A DNA stretch of 64,000 nt from Leifsonia sp. TF02-11 (GCF_017565305.1 NZ_JAGEKP010000005.1:62001-126000), one strand, 5' to 3'; counted from the stretch's first letter, positions 52,954-61,158 are shown. Numbers and translations: made by a program. The notes: a model not told the origin generated them from the letters alone.

Positions 52954-53556
52954 GTGACCGACACCCGGACGGCCGAGCCCCTGCGCCGGGGCCGGCCCGG
53001 CTACGACCAGCGCGGCATCCTCGAGGTCGCGGTGGCCGCGTTCAACGAGCACGGTTACGACGCGACCTCCATCGGGATGCTCGCGGAGCGCCTCGGGCTG
53101 TCGAAGTCGGCGATCTACCACCACGTCGCCTCCAAGGACGAGCTGCTCGCCCTCGCGCTCGACGAGGCCCTCGACGGGCTGGAGGGTGCGCTGCGGGCAG
53201 CCGAGGAGGTTCCGGGAACGGCTGCCGACCGCCTCGCGCTCGTACTGCGCGAAGCCGTGCTCGTGCTGGCCGACCGCCTCCCGTACGTCACCCTGCTGCT
53301 GCGCGTGCGCGGCAACACCGTGGTCGAGCGGGCCGCGCTGCAGCGACGGAGGGCGTTCGACCACGCCGTCGCGGGGCTCGTGGCCGAGGCGCGCGACGAG
53401 GGTGCGCTGCGCGCGGACGCCGACCCGGCGGTGGTCGCCCGTCTGCTGTTCGGGATGATCAACTCCCTCACCGAGTGGTACGACCCCGCCGGCGCGCTGA
53501 CCCCCGACGAACTCGCCGACACCATCCTCGCGCTGGCGCTGCGCACCTCCCCCTAG
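52954..53556 (+). CDS. TetR-family regulator, probable paa repressor
   Basis: 200-residue regulator. The N-terminal helix-turn-helix is [21 protein letters not shown], followed by the usual [11 protein letters not shown]; the rest is an all-helical ligand domain ([28 protein letters not shown]-like). Placed divergently from paaA over a 22-bp palindrome, it is the likely phenylacetyl-CoA-responsive repressor (PaaR-like; inference from position). GTG 52954 has CACACT exactly 6 nt before it; GTG 52948 is an alternative. The gene ends 4 bp before the 26-bp palindrome. Confidence 0.88.
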   Translation: MTDTRTAEPLRRGRPGYDQRGILEVAVAAFNEHGYDATSIGMLAERLGLSKSAIYHHVASKDELLALALDEALDGLEGALRAAEEVPGTAADRLALVLREAVLVLADRLPYVTLLLRVRGNTVVERAALQRRRAFDHAVAGLVAEARDEGALRADADPAVVARLLFGMINSLTEWYDPAGALTPDELADTILALALRTSP

Positions 53557-53560
53557 CGCA

Positions 53561-53628
53561 GCCATCGCTTCCTCACTTTCTCCCGCGACTCGCCGGCAGG
53601 AGGCGGGAGAAAGTGAGGAAGCGATGGC
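53561..53628. repeat. Long intergenic palindrome, copy 2 (26-bp perfect arms)
   Basis: Arms 53561-53586 and 53603-53628 are perfect 26-bp complements (starting GCCATCGCTTCCTCACTTTC) around a 16-base loop. The element lies between the convergent stops of the TetR gene and paaZ, where it can act as a terminator in both directions. A diverged copy is at 48269-48335. Confidence 0.95.
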
Positions 53629-53631
53629 CGG

Positions 53632-55683
53632 CTACTCCTTGGCGACGAGGGTGAGCACGTCGTAGGAGGCGACGAGCTCGTCGCGCTGGTTGGTGATGCG
53701 GGCGTCCCAGCGCACCTCGCCGTAGTCGTCGGTCTCCCTGGGGGTGATCTGCTTGGCGGTCAGGGCGACGCGGATGCTGTCGCCCGGCGACACCGGCGTC
53801 AGGAACCGCAGGTTCTCCAGCCCGTAGTTCGCGAGCACCGGTCCGGGAGCGGGGTCCACGAACAGGCCAGCGGCCCAGGACACTAGCAGATAGCCGTGCG
53901 CGACGCGGCCGGGGAAGAACGGGTTGGCGGCGGCCGCCTCCTCGTCCATGTGCGCGTAGAAGGTGTCTCCGGTGAAGGTCGCGAACGTCTCGATGTCGTC
54001 GAGCGTGACGCGGCGGGCGCCGGAGAGCACCTGGTCGCCGATGTGGAGCGTCGCGAGCGACTTGCGGAACGGGTGTGGGCCGCCGGCTGCCGCGGCGGCC
54101 CCGGCGTGCCACACCCCGGTGACGGCGGTCAGGAGGTCGGGCGAGCCCTGGATGGCCGTGCGTTGCATGTGGTTCTGCACCGCACGGATGCCGCCGAGCT
54201 CCTCACCGCCGCCCGCGCGGCCCGGTCCGCCGTGCACCAGGTGCGGCATCGGCGAGCCGTGTCCGGTCGAGGTGCGGGCGTCGTCGCGGTCGAGCAGGAG
54301 GATGCGGCCGTTGTAGGCCGCCGTTCCGAGCACGAGCTCGCGCGCGAACTCCGGGTCGTGCGTGGCGGCACTGGTGACGAGCGAGCCGCCGCCGAGGGCG
54401 ACGAGCTCGGCGGCCTCCGCCGCCGTCGCGTACGGCAGCACGGCCGCGACCGGGCCGAACGCCTCGACCGTGTGCGCCTCCGGCGTGCGGGCGTCGGCGA
54501 AGCGCAGCACGATGGGCGCGACGAACGCTCCCTCGGGTTCCGCGCCGAAGCTGCCGTCGGCCCGGCGCACGCTCGGCTGGTCGAGGCCGCCGATCGCCAG
54601 CTCGCCGCCGGCCGCCACGAGGCGCGCGACCTGGCGCAGCACCTCCGCGCGCTGCTCCCGCGAGGCGAGCGGACCCATGGTCACGCCCTCGGCGCGCGGA
54701 TCGCCGACGACCACCCGGTCGGAGATCCGCGACCGGACCGCCGCGAGCACATCGTCGACGGCCGCAGCGGGCACGATCGCGCGGCGGATGGCGGTGCACT
54801 TCTGGCCGGCCTTCGCGGTCAGCTCGACGACGAGCTGCTTCACGTACGCGTCGAACTCCGGTGTGCCGGCGAGCGCGTCGGGGCCGAGCACCGAGGCGTT
54901 GATCGAGTCGGTCTCGCTGGTGAACCGCACGCCGCCGGTCTGCACGGAGTCGTGCGCGCGCAGCCGTTCGGCGGTGGAGGCCGACCCGGTGAAGGCGACC
55001 AGGTCGCCCAGCCGCAGGTGGTCGAACAGCCCGGGGACGCCCCCGCACACCAGCTGCAGGGTACCGGCGGGCAGGAGACCGGACTCGACCAGGATGCGCA
55101 CCATCGCTTCCGCGACGTACGCGGTCGGCGTCGCCGGCTTTGCGAGCGTCGGCATGCCGGCCAGGAACGACGGCGCGAACTTCTCCAGCAGCCCCCAGAC
55201 CGGGAAGTTGAAGGCGTTGATCTGCACGGCGACACCCGGCAGCCGGCTGAAGATGTGCTCGCCGAGGAAGGAGCCGTCCTTCGCCAGCGGCTCCGGCGCG
55301 CCGTCGATGACGACCTGGGCGTTGGGCAGTTCGCGCCGACCCTTCGAGGAGTACGTGAACAGGGCGCCGATGCCGCCGTCGACGTCGATCCACGCGTCGG
55401 CTCTCGTCGCGCCGGCCCGCGCCGAGAGGTCGTACAGCTCCTGCTTGCGCTCGGTCAGCACCTGCGCCATCCGCTTCAGCAGCACAGCCCGCTGGTGGAA
55501 GGTCAGCGCCCCGAGGGAGGCCTGGCCGACGGTGCGCGCGTACTCGAGGGCACCGGCCAGATCGGCGCCCTCCGCGCTCACGCGGGCGACCAGCTCACCG
55601 GTGGAGGCGTCGCGCACCTCGGCGGCGCCCGCGTCGTCGGCTGGGCTCCACCATTGATCGCGCAGGTAGCTGGGCAGACTCAT
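53632..55683 (-). CDS. paaZ: Bifunctional oxepin-CoA hydrolase / aldehyde dehydrogenase PaaZ
   Basis: Opens the oxepin ring and oxidises the resulting semialdehyde-CoA. The 683 residues combine an N-terminal aldehyde dehydrogenase with VQINAFNFPVWGLLEKFAPS, VAFTGSASTAERLRAH and catalytic Cys in AGQKCTAIRRAIV, and a C-terminal MaoC-type hydratase (~535-683) with FTGDTFYAHMDEEAAAANPFF (in part) and VAHGYLLVSWAAG. GGGAGG lies before ATG 55683. Both active sites look complete, so the toxic aldehyde can be channelled. It is monocistronic between the palindrome and the divergent paaI. Confidence 0.95.
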   Translation of the reverse strand: MSLPSYLRDQWWSPADDAGAAEVRDASTGELVARVSAEGADLAGALEYARTVGQASLGALTFHQRAVLLKRMAQVLTERKQELYDLSARAGATRADAWIDVDGGIGALFTYSSKGRRELPNAQVVIDGAPEPLAKDGSFLGEHIFSRLPGVAVQINAFNFPVWGLLEKFAPSFLAGMPTLAKPATPTAYVAEAMVRILVESGLLPAGTLQLVCGGVPGLFDHLRLGDLVAFTGSASTAERLRAHDSVQTGGVRFTSETDSINASVLGPDALAGTPEFDAYVKQLVVELTAKAGQKCTAIRRAIVPAAAVDDVLAAVRSRISDRVVVGDPRAEGVTMGPLASREQRAEVLRQVARLVAAGGELAIGGLDQPSVRRADGSFGAEPEGAFVAPIVLRFADARTPEAHTVEAFGPVAAVLPYATAAEAAELVALGGGSLVTSAATHDPEFARELVLGTAAYNGRILLLDRDDARTSTGHGSPMPHLVHGGPGRAGGGEELGGIRAVQNHMQRTAIQGSPDLLTAVTGVWHAGAAAAAGGPHPFRKSLATLHIGDQVLSGARRVTLDDIETFATFTGDTFYAHMDEEAAAANPFFPGRVAHGYLLVSWAAGLFVDPAPGPVLANYGLENLRFLTPVSPGDSIRVALTAKQITPRETDDYGEVRWDARITNQRDELVASYDVLTLVAKE

Positions 55684-55731
55684 TCGGTACCTCCCGGGAG
55701 GACAGGGGCCGGTGGCACGTAGGCTGGTGCC

Positions 55732-56136
55732 GTGGCCGATGGAGACTGGACGATCGAGCTCGGTGAGCTCGACGAGAAGATGGGCGTGCGCATCCTGGAG
55801 CAGTCGGCGCAGCGCGTCGTGGCGACGATGCCGGTGGAGGGCAACCGCCAGTCGTTCGGGCTGCTGCACGGCGGAGCCTCCGTGGCGTTCGCGGAGGCGC
55901 TCGGCTCGTGGGCGGCCGTCATCCACGCGGGACCCGGCCGCAGTGCGGTGGGGCTGGACATCAACGCCACGCACCACAGGTCGGCGCGCAGCGGGCTCGT
56001 GACCGGCGTCGCGACGGCGATCCGCCTCGGCAGGACGGTCGCCTCGCACGAGGTCGTGCTGACCGACGAGGACGGCAACCGGCTCTGCACGGCGCGCATC
56101 ACGAACCTCATCGTGGACGCTCCGGAGCGCGGCTGA
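55732..56136 (+). CDS. paaI: Hotdog-fold thioesterase PaaI
   Basis: Cleaves dead-end phenylacetyl-CoA-type thioesters to release CoA. The 134 residues have the hotdog motif SFGLLHGGASVAFAEALGSW with the catalytic acid in FAEALG, plus LDINATHHRSARSGLVTGVA. GTG 55732 has TAGGCT exactly 6 nt upstream (leaderless). It is the only structural paa gene here on the plus strand, divergent from paaZ and overlapping the 3' end of paaH by 29 bp tail to tail. Confidence 0.92.
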   Translation: MADGDWTIELGELDEKMGVRILEQSAQRVVATMPVEGNRQSFGLLHGGASVAFAEALGSWAAVIHAGPGRSAVGLDINATHHRSARSGLVTGVATAIRLGRTVASHEVVLTDEDGNRLCTARITNLIVDAPERG

Positions 56137-57016
56137 CGTCGCTGCCGCCGCCGGGCTCGCCTCCACCGGTCTCGTCGCTCCAGTCGTAGAACCCGCGCCC
56201 CGACTTGCGGCCGAGCAGGCCGTCGGCCACCATCCGCCGCAGCAACGCGGGAGGCTCGAACCGCGGCCCGAGCTCACCCGCGAGGTACTCGGCGATGTCG
56301 AGGCGAACATCCAGCCCGACGATGTCGGTCAGCCGCAGCGGGCCGACGGGATGCTTGTAGCCGAGCGTCATCGCCGCGTCGATGTCCTCGGGCGAGGCGA
56401 CGCCCTCCTCCACCATCCGCACGGCCTCCAGGCCCAGCAGCACGCCGAGCCGCGACGACGCGAACCCGGGGGAGTCGCGCACGACGACCGCGGTCTTGCC
56501 GAGCGCGGCGACCCACCCGGCCGCCAGATCGAGCGCGCTGGGAGCGGTCGCCGACCCGGCCACGACCTCCACGAGGGCGGAGGCGGGCACCGGGTTGAAG
56601 AAGTGCATGCCGAGGAACGCCCCCGGCCGTCGCAGCCCGGCCGCGAGCCCGTCGATGGACAGCGACGACGTGTTGCTGGCCAGCACGGCGAGCGGCTCGA
56701 GCAGCTCCTCCGCGCGGCGCAGCGCTTCCCTCTTGAGGTCGGGGAGCTCGGGGACGGCCTCCACGACGAGGCCGCAGCCGCGCAGGGCGCTCCAGGCGAC
56801 CGTCGTGATGAGGTTGTCGGGCTCCGGCGGCGTCGCGCCGCGGCGCACGCTGCCCTCGATCGTGGCCAGCACGCGGTCGCGGGCGACCGAGGCCGAGTCG
56901 GTGTCGCGCTCGACGACGACGACAGGAGCGCCGGCCATCAGGAAGGCGTGCGCGATCCCCGCGCCCATCCGGCCGCCGCCGATCACCCCGACCCGGTCGG
57001 GCAGGGCCGCGCTCAT
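56108..57016 (-). CDS. paaH: 3-hydroxyacyl-CoA dehydrogenase, PaaH-like
   Basis: NAD-dependent oxidation of the 3-hydroxyadipyl-CoA intermediate. The 302 residues have Rossmann motif VGVIGGGRMGAGIAHAFLMAG, the ASNTSSLSIDGLAAGL segment, catalytic His in GMHFFNPVPASALVEVV and VRDSPGFASSRLGVLLGLEA. The C-terminal domain ends LLGRKSGRGFYDW, then ~20 low-complexity residues. This is the short single-domain form, not the ~500-residue duplicated PaaH. Overlaps the upstream gene by 4 bp. Confidence 0.88.
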   Translation of the reverse strand: MSAALPDRVGVIGGGRMGAGIAHAFLMAGAPVVVVERDTDSASVARDRVLATIEGSVRRGATPPEPDNLITTVAWSALRGCGLVVEAVPELPDLKREALRRAEELLEPLAVLASNTSSLSIDGLAAGLRRPGAFLGMHFFNPVPASALVEVVAGSATAPSALDLAAGWVAALGKTAVVVRDSPGFASSRLGVLLGLEAVRMVEEGVASPEDIDAAMTLGYKHPVGPLRLTDIVGLDVRLDIAEYLAGELGPRFEPPALLRRMVADGLLGRKSGRGFYDWSDETGGGEPGGGSDVSRAPERPR

Positions 57017-57753
57017 CGCCGCCTCCGTTCCAGGAACTCGGTCATGCGCCTGTGCTTCTCGTCCGACTCGAAGAGCACGGCCTGCGCCTCCTGCTCAGCC
57101 GCGGGATGCTCCGCGAGCGGCGCGCGCAGCACGCGCTTGGTGTACTGCGTCGCGAGCGGGTCGTTGGCGGCGATCCGGTCGGCCAGTGCGTGCGCCCCCG
57201 CCAGGAGCTCCTCCGGCTCGAACAGGTCGCCGACCAGGCCGGCGGCCAGCGCCTCCTCGCCGGTGAGCACGCGGCCGGCCATCGTCATCTCCGCTGCGAG
57301 CGGGTGGCCGACCAGCTGGGGGAGGCGCCAGAGAGCCCCCGCCGCGGCGATGATCCCGAGCGAGGTCTCCGGGTTGCCGATGCGGAGGCGCGCCGTGCCG
57401 ATCCGGAAGTCCGCGGCGTAGGCGAGCTCGGCTCCTCCGCCCAGCGCGTAGCCGTCGAGCGCCGCGATGACGGGCATGGGCAGCTCGGCGATGCGGGTGA
57501 ACACCGTGGCGTTGATGGCGCGGCGGGCGTCGTCCGCCGTGCGCTCCCGCAGCTCGGCGATGTCCGCGCCGGAGGCGAAGATCCCGTCCGCACCGGTGAG
57601 GATGAGCAGGCGCGGCTCGCGTTCGAGGCGCTCGCAGACCGCGTGGAGGTCGTCGACCATCCGCTGATCGATCGCGTTGCGCCGCTCCGGACGGTCGAGC
57701 GTGACGACCAGACGGTCGGCGAGCTCGGTGACGAGCAGGGTCTCGGTGGTCAC
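57013..57753 (-). CDS. paaF: Enoyl-CoA hydratase, PaaF-like
   Basis: Crotonase-fold hydratase of 246 residues for the 2,3-dehydroadipyl-CoA step. ILTGADGIFASGADIAELRE and AALDGYALGGGAELAYAADF form the oxyanion hole; a Glu pair lies in GNPETSLGIIAAAG. It ends in the family C-terminal helix region ESDEKHRRMTEFLERRRR. Position upstream of paaH and downstream of thiolase supports PaaF; GTG start 37 bp after the thiolase stop. Confidence 0.85.
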   Translation of the reverse strand: MTTETLLVTELADRLVVTLDRPERRNAIDQRMVDDLHAVCERLEREPRLLILTGADGIFASGADIAELRERTADDARRAINATVFTRIAELPMPVIAALDGYALGGGAELAYAADFRIGTARLRIGNPETSLGIIAAAGALWRLPQLVGHPLAAEMTMAGRVLTGEEALAAGLVGDLFEPEELLAGAHALADRIAANDPLATQYTKRVLRAPLAEHPAAEQEAQAVLFESDEKHRRMTEFLERRRR

Positions 57754-57790
57754 AGGGTCTCCGTCTCCGTCCGGGGTGCGGCGGTCGCGC

Positions 57791-58975
57791 TCACACGGCC
57801 TCCACGATCAGCGCGGCCCCCTGGCCGACGCCGACGCACATCGTCGCCAGACCGTAGCGCGATCTCTCGCGCTCCATCCGGCCGAGCAGGGTGACGAGGA
57901 TCCGGGTGCCGCTCGACCCGAGCGCGTGCCCGAGGGCGATGGCGCCGCCGTCGGCGTTGACGCGCTCCTCGTCGAGCCCGAGCCTCCGCACGCAGGCCAG
58001 CGCCTGGGAGGCGAAGGCCTCGTTGAGCTCGACGCTGCCGAGATCGCCGACCTCCAGCCCGGCCCGCTCCAGCGCCTTCTGCGTCGCAGGCACCGGCCCG
58101 AGACCCATCACCTCGGGGGCGACCCCTGCGCTGGCGGAGGCGACGATCCTGGCGCGCGGCTGGAGGCCGTAGCGGTGTACGGCGTCCCCGCTGGCCACCA
58201 CGATGGCGGATGCGCCGTCGTTCAGAGGCGACGAGTTGCCGGCTGTGACGATCGAGCCGCCGGCGACGACGGGACGCAGCGCGGCCAGCGCGGCGGCGTC
58301 GGTGTCGCGGCGGATGCTCTCGTCGGCGACCACCTCGCCGCGCGGCGTCGCGACCGGCACGATCTCGTCGGCGAACCGCCCGGCGTCGGTCGCGGCGGCC
58401 GCCCGGCGGTGGCTGCGCAGCGCGAACGCGTCGGCCTCCTCACGGGTGATCCCGTCGACGCGGGCGACCTCCTCGGCGGTCTCCGGCATCGTGAAGGTGG
58501 CCTTGTCTCGTTCGAGCAGCCGCGGGTTGGCGAAGCGCCAGCCGATGGAGGTGTCGAACTGCGGTCCCGGCTTGGCCCACGGCTTCTCGGGTTTTGCCTG
58601 CACCCACGGCGCCCGTGTCATCGACTCGACGCCGCCCGCGACGATCAGGTCGGCGTCCCCGGAGCGGATCGCCTGCCCGGCGAGCGTGACGGCGCTCAGG
58701 CCGGACGCGCACAGGCGGTTGACCGTCACACCGGGCACGCTGTCGGGGAGGCCGGCGAGCAGCACGGCCATCCGGGCGACGTTGCGGTTGTCCTCGCCTG
58801 CCTGGTTCGCGGCCCCGAGGATCACGTCGTCGAGGGCGGCGCCGTCCACCCCGGCGCGTCGGACGGCCTCCGCGACCACGAGTGCGGCGAGGTCGTCCGG
58901 CCGGATGCCCGCGAGTGCGCCCCCGTAGCGACCGACCGCCGTGCGGACACCGCCCACCAGGTAGGCCTCAGGCAT
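57791..58975 (-). CDS. paaJ: Thiolase, beta-ketoadipyl-CoA type (PaaJ)
   Basis: Final thiolytic cleavage giving succinyl-CoA and acetyl-CoA. The 394-residue protein has nucleophile Cys in TVNRLCASGLSAVTLAGQ, VAGGVESMTRAP, VELNEAFASQALAC, and the catalytic His and Cys in GHALGSSGTRILV and MCVGVGQGAALIV. Full active site. GAAGGAG precedes the ATG. It heads the unit thiolase-paaF-paaH under a promoter that carries the second copy of the TetR-type operator. Confidence 0.9.
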   Translation of the reverse strand: MPEAYLVGGVRTAVGRYGGALAGIRPDDLAALVVAEAVRRAGVDGAALDDVILGAANQAGEDNRNVARMAVLLAGLPDSVPGVTVNRLCASGLSAVTLAGQAIRSGDADLIVAGGVESMTRAPWVQAKPEKPWAKPGPQFDTSIGWRFANPRLLERDKATFTMPETAEEVARVDGITREEADAFALRSHRRAAAATDAGRFADEIVPVATPRGEVVADESIRRDTDAAALAALRPVVAGGSIVTAGNSSPLNDGASAIVVASGDAVHRYGLQPRARIVASASAGVAPEVMGLGPVPATQKALERAGLEVGDLGSVELNEAFASQALACVRRLGLDEERVNADGGAIALGHALGSSGTRILVTLLGRMERERSRYGLATMCVGVGQGAALIVEAV

Positions 58976-58998
58976 CGCAGCTCCTTCGAATGCGAATT

Positions 58999-59020
58999 AC
59001 CGAACGAACGTTCAGCTAGT
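58999..59020. promoter_or_regulatory. Second copy of the TetR-type operator (thiolase promoter)
   Basis: The 22-bp site starts ACCGAACGAACG and ends TTCAGCTAGT, 24 bp before the thiolase start. It matches the complement of the site at 52895-52916 at 18 of 22 positions, and on the minus strand overlaps -10-like TTTACT. The stop codon of LtrA (59016-59018) lies inside it. Confidence 0.75.
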
Positions 59021-60212
59021 AAATAGTCGCAGAACCCCGCCGGTCGGGCAAGCGACGCGGACGCGACGCGAGCTCGGAGGACGTGACGACCAGCGCCAGG
59101 ATGGCCACCCCGCAGCCCACGGAGGCCGCAGCGGGCAGCCAGAGCGCGACCACCGTCAGCAGCGCGGGCAGGGCGACGGCCGGAACCGCCCAGCGCAGCA
59201 CCCTCCGCCACGGGTCGCCGTAGCGGCGCGCGATGATCGCGTTCGTCAGGTAGAAGAGGGCGATGCCGCCGCCGAGCGACGCGGCCAGCGCGGCGGGCAG
59301 CGGTTCCCCCGGGTGGGCGATGGCCTCGGCCAGCGCCCCCGAGATCGCCGTGACGCCCGCCAGCAGGAGGAAGGGGAGGAAGCCGACGGTGTCGCGGATC
59401 CCGCGTGCGTCGCCCGCCGCCAGCAGCTTCTCGAGACCGCTGGTCATGGCCTCCACCCCATAGAGGAAGAACGACCACGCGAGGCCTGTCGTCAGCAGCA
59501 GTCCCAGCACTCCGACGAGCCCGGCGGAGACCGTCCACGCGTCGCTCACCGCCGCGACGATGCTCAGCACCGACTCGCCCAGCACGATGATGACGAGCAG
59601 GCCGAACCGTTCGGAGAGGTGCTCGACGTTCATCCTGTCGAGGGCCAGCGACGACCATGCTCCCGAGGTCACCGTGAGGAGGACCACCTCGATCACGATG
59701 GCCAGCGCCCACAGCACGTAGATCGCCGGTGCGGGGAGCGCGATCGAGACCAGCCAGATCACCGCGGTCGCGCCGTTGTAGGCGAGGATCCGCACTCGGG
59801 ACGCCGTGCCGTTCGCCCACGACATCCGCATCCAGAGCACGAGCAGCAGCACGCGCAGCAGGGCGTTGCCCGCCGCGAAGAGCCAGGCCCGGTCGCCCAC
59901 CGCCTCCGGAGCCGCGACCGCGAGCGCGCCGACGGCGAACATCGCGATCAGCATGATGATCGACAACCGTCGGGCGCTCAACTGCGGCGAGACGTCCACG
60001 ACGAAGGTCAGGTTGACCCACGACCACCACACCGATGCGAACAGGGCGACGAAGATCGCGAGCGTGGCGAACGACGGATGCATGTGGAGGCCGTGCGCCA
60101 ACTGCCCGACGAGCGCGACGAACACGAGATCGAAGAACAGCTCCATCCAGTGCGCCCGCGACGGATCGCGATCGCCGGCGACGGGAGGGTGGGGAAGGGA
60201 GAGCGGGGTCAT
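59016..60212 (-). CDS. LtrA-family low-temperature requirement membrane protein
   Basis: Polytopic membrane protein of 398 residues with about 12 hydrophobic segments. The LtrA hallmark start is SRAHWMELFFDLVFVALVGQLAH, then ASVWWSWVNLTFVVD, and the centre has LSERFGLLVIIVLGESVLSIV. The family was named from Listeria mutants that fail to grow in the cold; its biochemical role is unknown. Coupled by a 4-bp ATGA overlap to a 79-residue membrane peptide. The reading frame ends within the operator of the next unit. Confidence 0.9.
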   Translation of the reverse strand: MTPLSLPHPPVAGDRDPSRAHWMELFFDLVFVALVGQLAHGLHMHPSFATLAIFVALFASVWWSWVNLTFVVDVSPQLSARRLSIIMLIAMFAVGALAVAAPEAVGDRAWLFAAGNALLRVLLLVLWMRMSWANGTASRVRILAYNGATAVIWLVSIALPAPAIYVLWALAIVIEVVLLTVTSGAWSSLALDRMNVEHLSERFGLLVIIVLGESVLSIVAAVSDAWTVSAGLVGVLGLLLTTGLAWSFFLYGVEAMTSGLEKLLAAGDARGIRDTVGFLPFLLLAGVTAISGALAEAIAHPGEPLPAALAASLGGGIALFYLTNAIIARRYGDPWRRVLRWAVPAVALPALLTVVALWLPAAASVGCGVAILALVVTSSELASRPRRLPDRRGSATIY

Positions 60213-60448
60213 CGCGGGCGACCGGCCGCGAGGAAGCCGTCGACGGCGCCGCGCACCCGTTCGTCGTCGCCATAGCCGGAGAGCGTGATGCCCGCGAGTG
60301 CGCTCCAGGCGCTGGGACTTCCGAGCGCGGCGGCGCGCGCCCGGTCGCCCTGCAGCCAGGGGGTGCGCACGATGACGGCGCCGAGGGCGAGCCCGAGGGC
60401 CAGGACGACTACGAACGAGGCGAGGATGACGACGATGGCGCTGCTCAT
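60209..60448 (-). CDS. 79-residue membrane peptide coupled to LtrA
   Basis: Small protein MSSAIVVILASFVVVLALGL followed by ALGAVIVRTPWLQGDRARAA and ending DGFLAAGRPR. One N-terminal transmembrane helix (~5-28), then a soluble tail with ALGSPSAWSALAGITLSGYG. No family recognised. Both ends are in 4-bp ATGA overlaps, with the 43-residue gene upstream and LtrA downstream, which strongly supports translation. A longer frame reaching 60652 has no supported start. Confidence 0.75.
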   Translation of the reverse strand: MSSAIVVILASFVVVLALGLALGAVIVRTPWLQGDRARAAALGSPSAWSALAGITLSGYGDDERVRGAVDGFLAAGRPR

Positions 60449-60576
60449 GGCGTCTCTGCCGTCTGGGCAGGAGTCTGCCGCCCCTTGACCGCCGCGTGGT
60501 CGTCCAGCCGCGCGAGCGCCATCAGATCGGCGATCGTGAGTTCTGCCGTGAGCGTGCCCGCGCCTGCGTTCGCCAT
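60445..60576 (-). CDS. 43-residue soluble peptide, first gene of the LtrA operon
   Basis: Encodes MANAGAGTLTAELTIADLMA followed by LARLDDHAAVKGRQTPAQTA and ETP. It is short, Ala-rich and probably helical, with no membrane segment. TACGCT (60588-60583) lies exactly 6 nt before the ATG, so the mRNA would be leaderless, and the stop overlaps the next ATG. These two signals argue that it is real despite its size. Function unknown; it could also act mainly as a leader peptide for the two membrane genes. Confidence 0.6.
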   Translation of the reverse strand: MANAGAGTLTAELTIADLMALARLDDHAAVKGRQTPAQTAETP

Positions 60577-60622
60577 AGCGCGAGCGTACCGAGCGCTGCC
60601 CCCGCGCGCACCACGCCTCGAC

Positions 60623-60675
60623 ATTCGTCACGAATCTCGACTTTCGTGGCACGAATCTCGTGATTCGTCACGAAT
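60623..60675. promoter_or_regulatory. Three phased ATTCGT-ACGAAT palindromes
   Basis: ATTCGTCACGAAT at 60623-60635 and 60663-60675, with TTTCGTGGCACGAAT between them at 60642-60656. Their centres are 20 bp apart (about 60629, 60649, 60669), two helical turns. They lie between the AsnC/Lrp gene end and the LtrA operon promoter. A related TTCG-N3-CGAA is at 61159-61169. This suggests a multimeric regulator site; the whole can also fold as a long stem. Confidence 0.6.
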
Positions 60676-60687
60676 GTGTCCAGGTCC

Positions 60688-61116
60688 TCACCGCAGGTCG
60701 TGGTCTTCGAAGACCAGGGACGTTTTCGTGTCGCGGACCGATGGGATGCTGGTGAGCTCTTCCAAGACGACGCGGCGGAGGTCCTCGTTGTCGCGTGCGC
60801 GGACCAGAAGGATCACATCGAAGTCGCCGCCGACCAGGGCGAAGTGCTCGACCTCCGGGATGCCGCGCAGCCGTTCGCGCAGGTCGTGCCAGTCGGCCTG
60901 CTCGACGCGCATCGTCACGTACGCGGAGGACGCGCGCCCCGATCGGCGCGGGTCGACCTTGGCCGTGAAGCCCGTGATGACGCCCTCGTCGACCAGGCGG
61001 GAGACGCGCGCGTAGGCGTTGGCGCGGGAGACGTGCGCCGCTTCTGCGACGGCGGTGATGGAGGCCCGGCCGTCCGCCCGCAGGGCCTCGACGATCCGGG
61101 AGTCGATGTCGTCCAT
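60688..61116 (-). CDS. AsnC/Lrp-family regulator, BkdR-like
   Basis: 142-residue feast/famine regulator. N-terminal winged helix: MDDIDSRIVEALRADGRASI, TAVAEAAHVSRANAYARVSRL (HTH, in part). C-terminal RAM effector domain: AYVTMRVEQADWHDL, IPEVEHFALVGGDFDVILLVRA. ATG 61116 gives the normal family length; a longer frame upstream has no support. Divergent from the keto-acid dehydrogenase operon, so control of that operon by a branched-chain amino or keto acid is likely. Only an imperfect CTGTCT is seen 6 nt before the start. Confidence 0.88.
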   Translation of the reverse strand: MDDIDSRIVEALRADGRASITAVAEAAHVSRANAYARVSRLVDEGVITGFTAKVDPRRSGRASSAYVTMRVEQADWHDLRERLRGIPEVEHFALVGGDFDVILLVRARDNEDLRRVVLEELTSIPSVRDTKTSLVFEDHDLR

Positions 61117-61158
61117 GGTGGGAGACAGTTTGACACCGAAACAGCGCGTGCGCATCTG

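Noticed and set aside
56108-56136. 29-bp tail-to-tail overlap of paaI and paaH considered as a frameshift or wrong stop
   Set aside because: Both C-termini lie beyond their conserved cores and are low-complexity; convergent overlaps of this size are ordinary in compact genomes.
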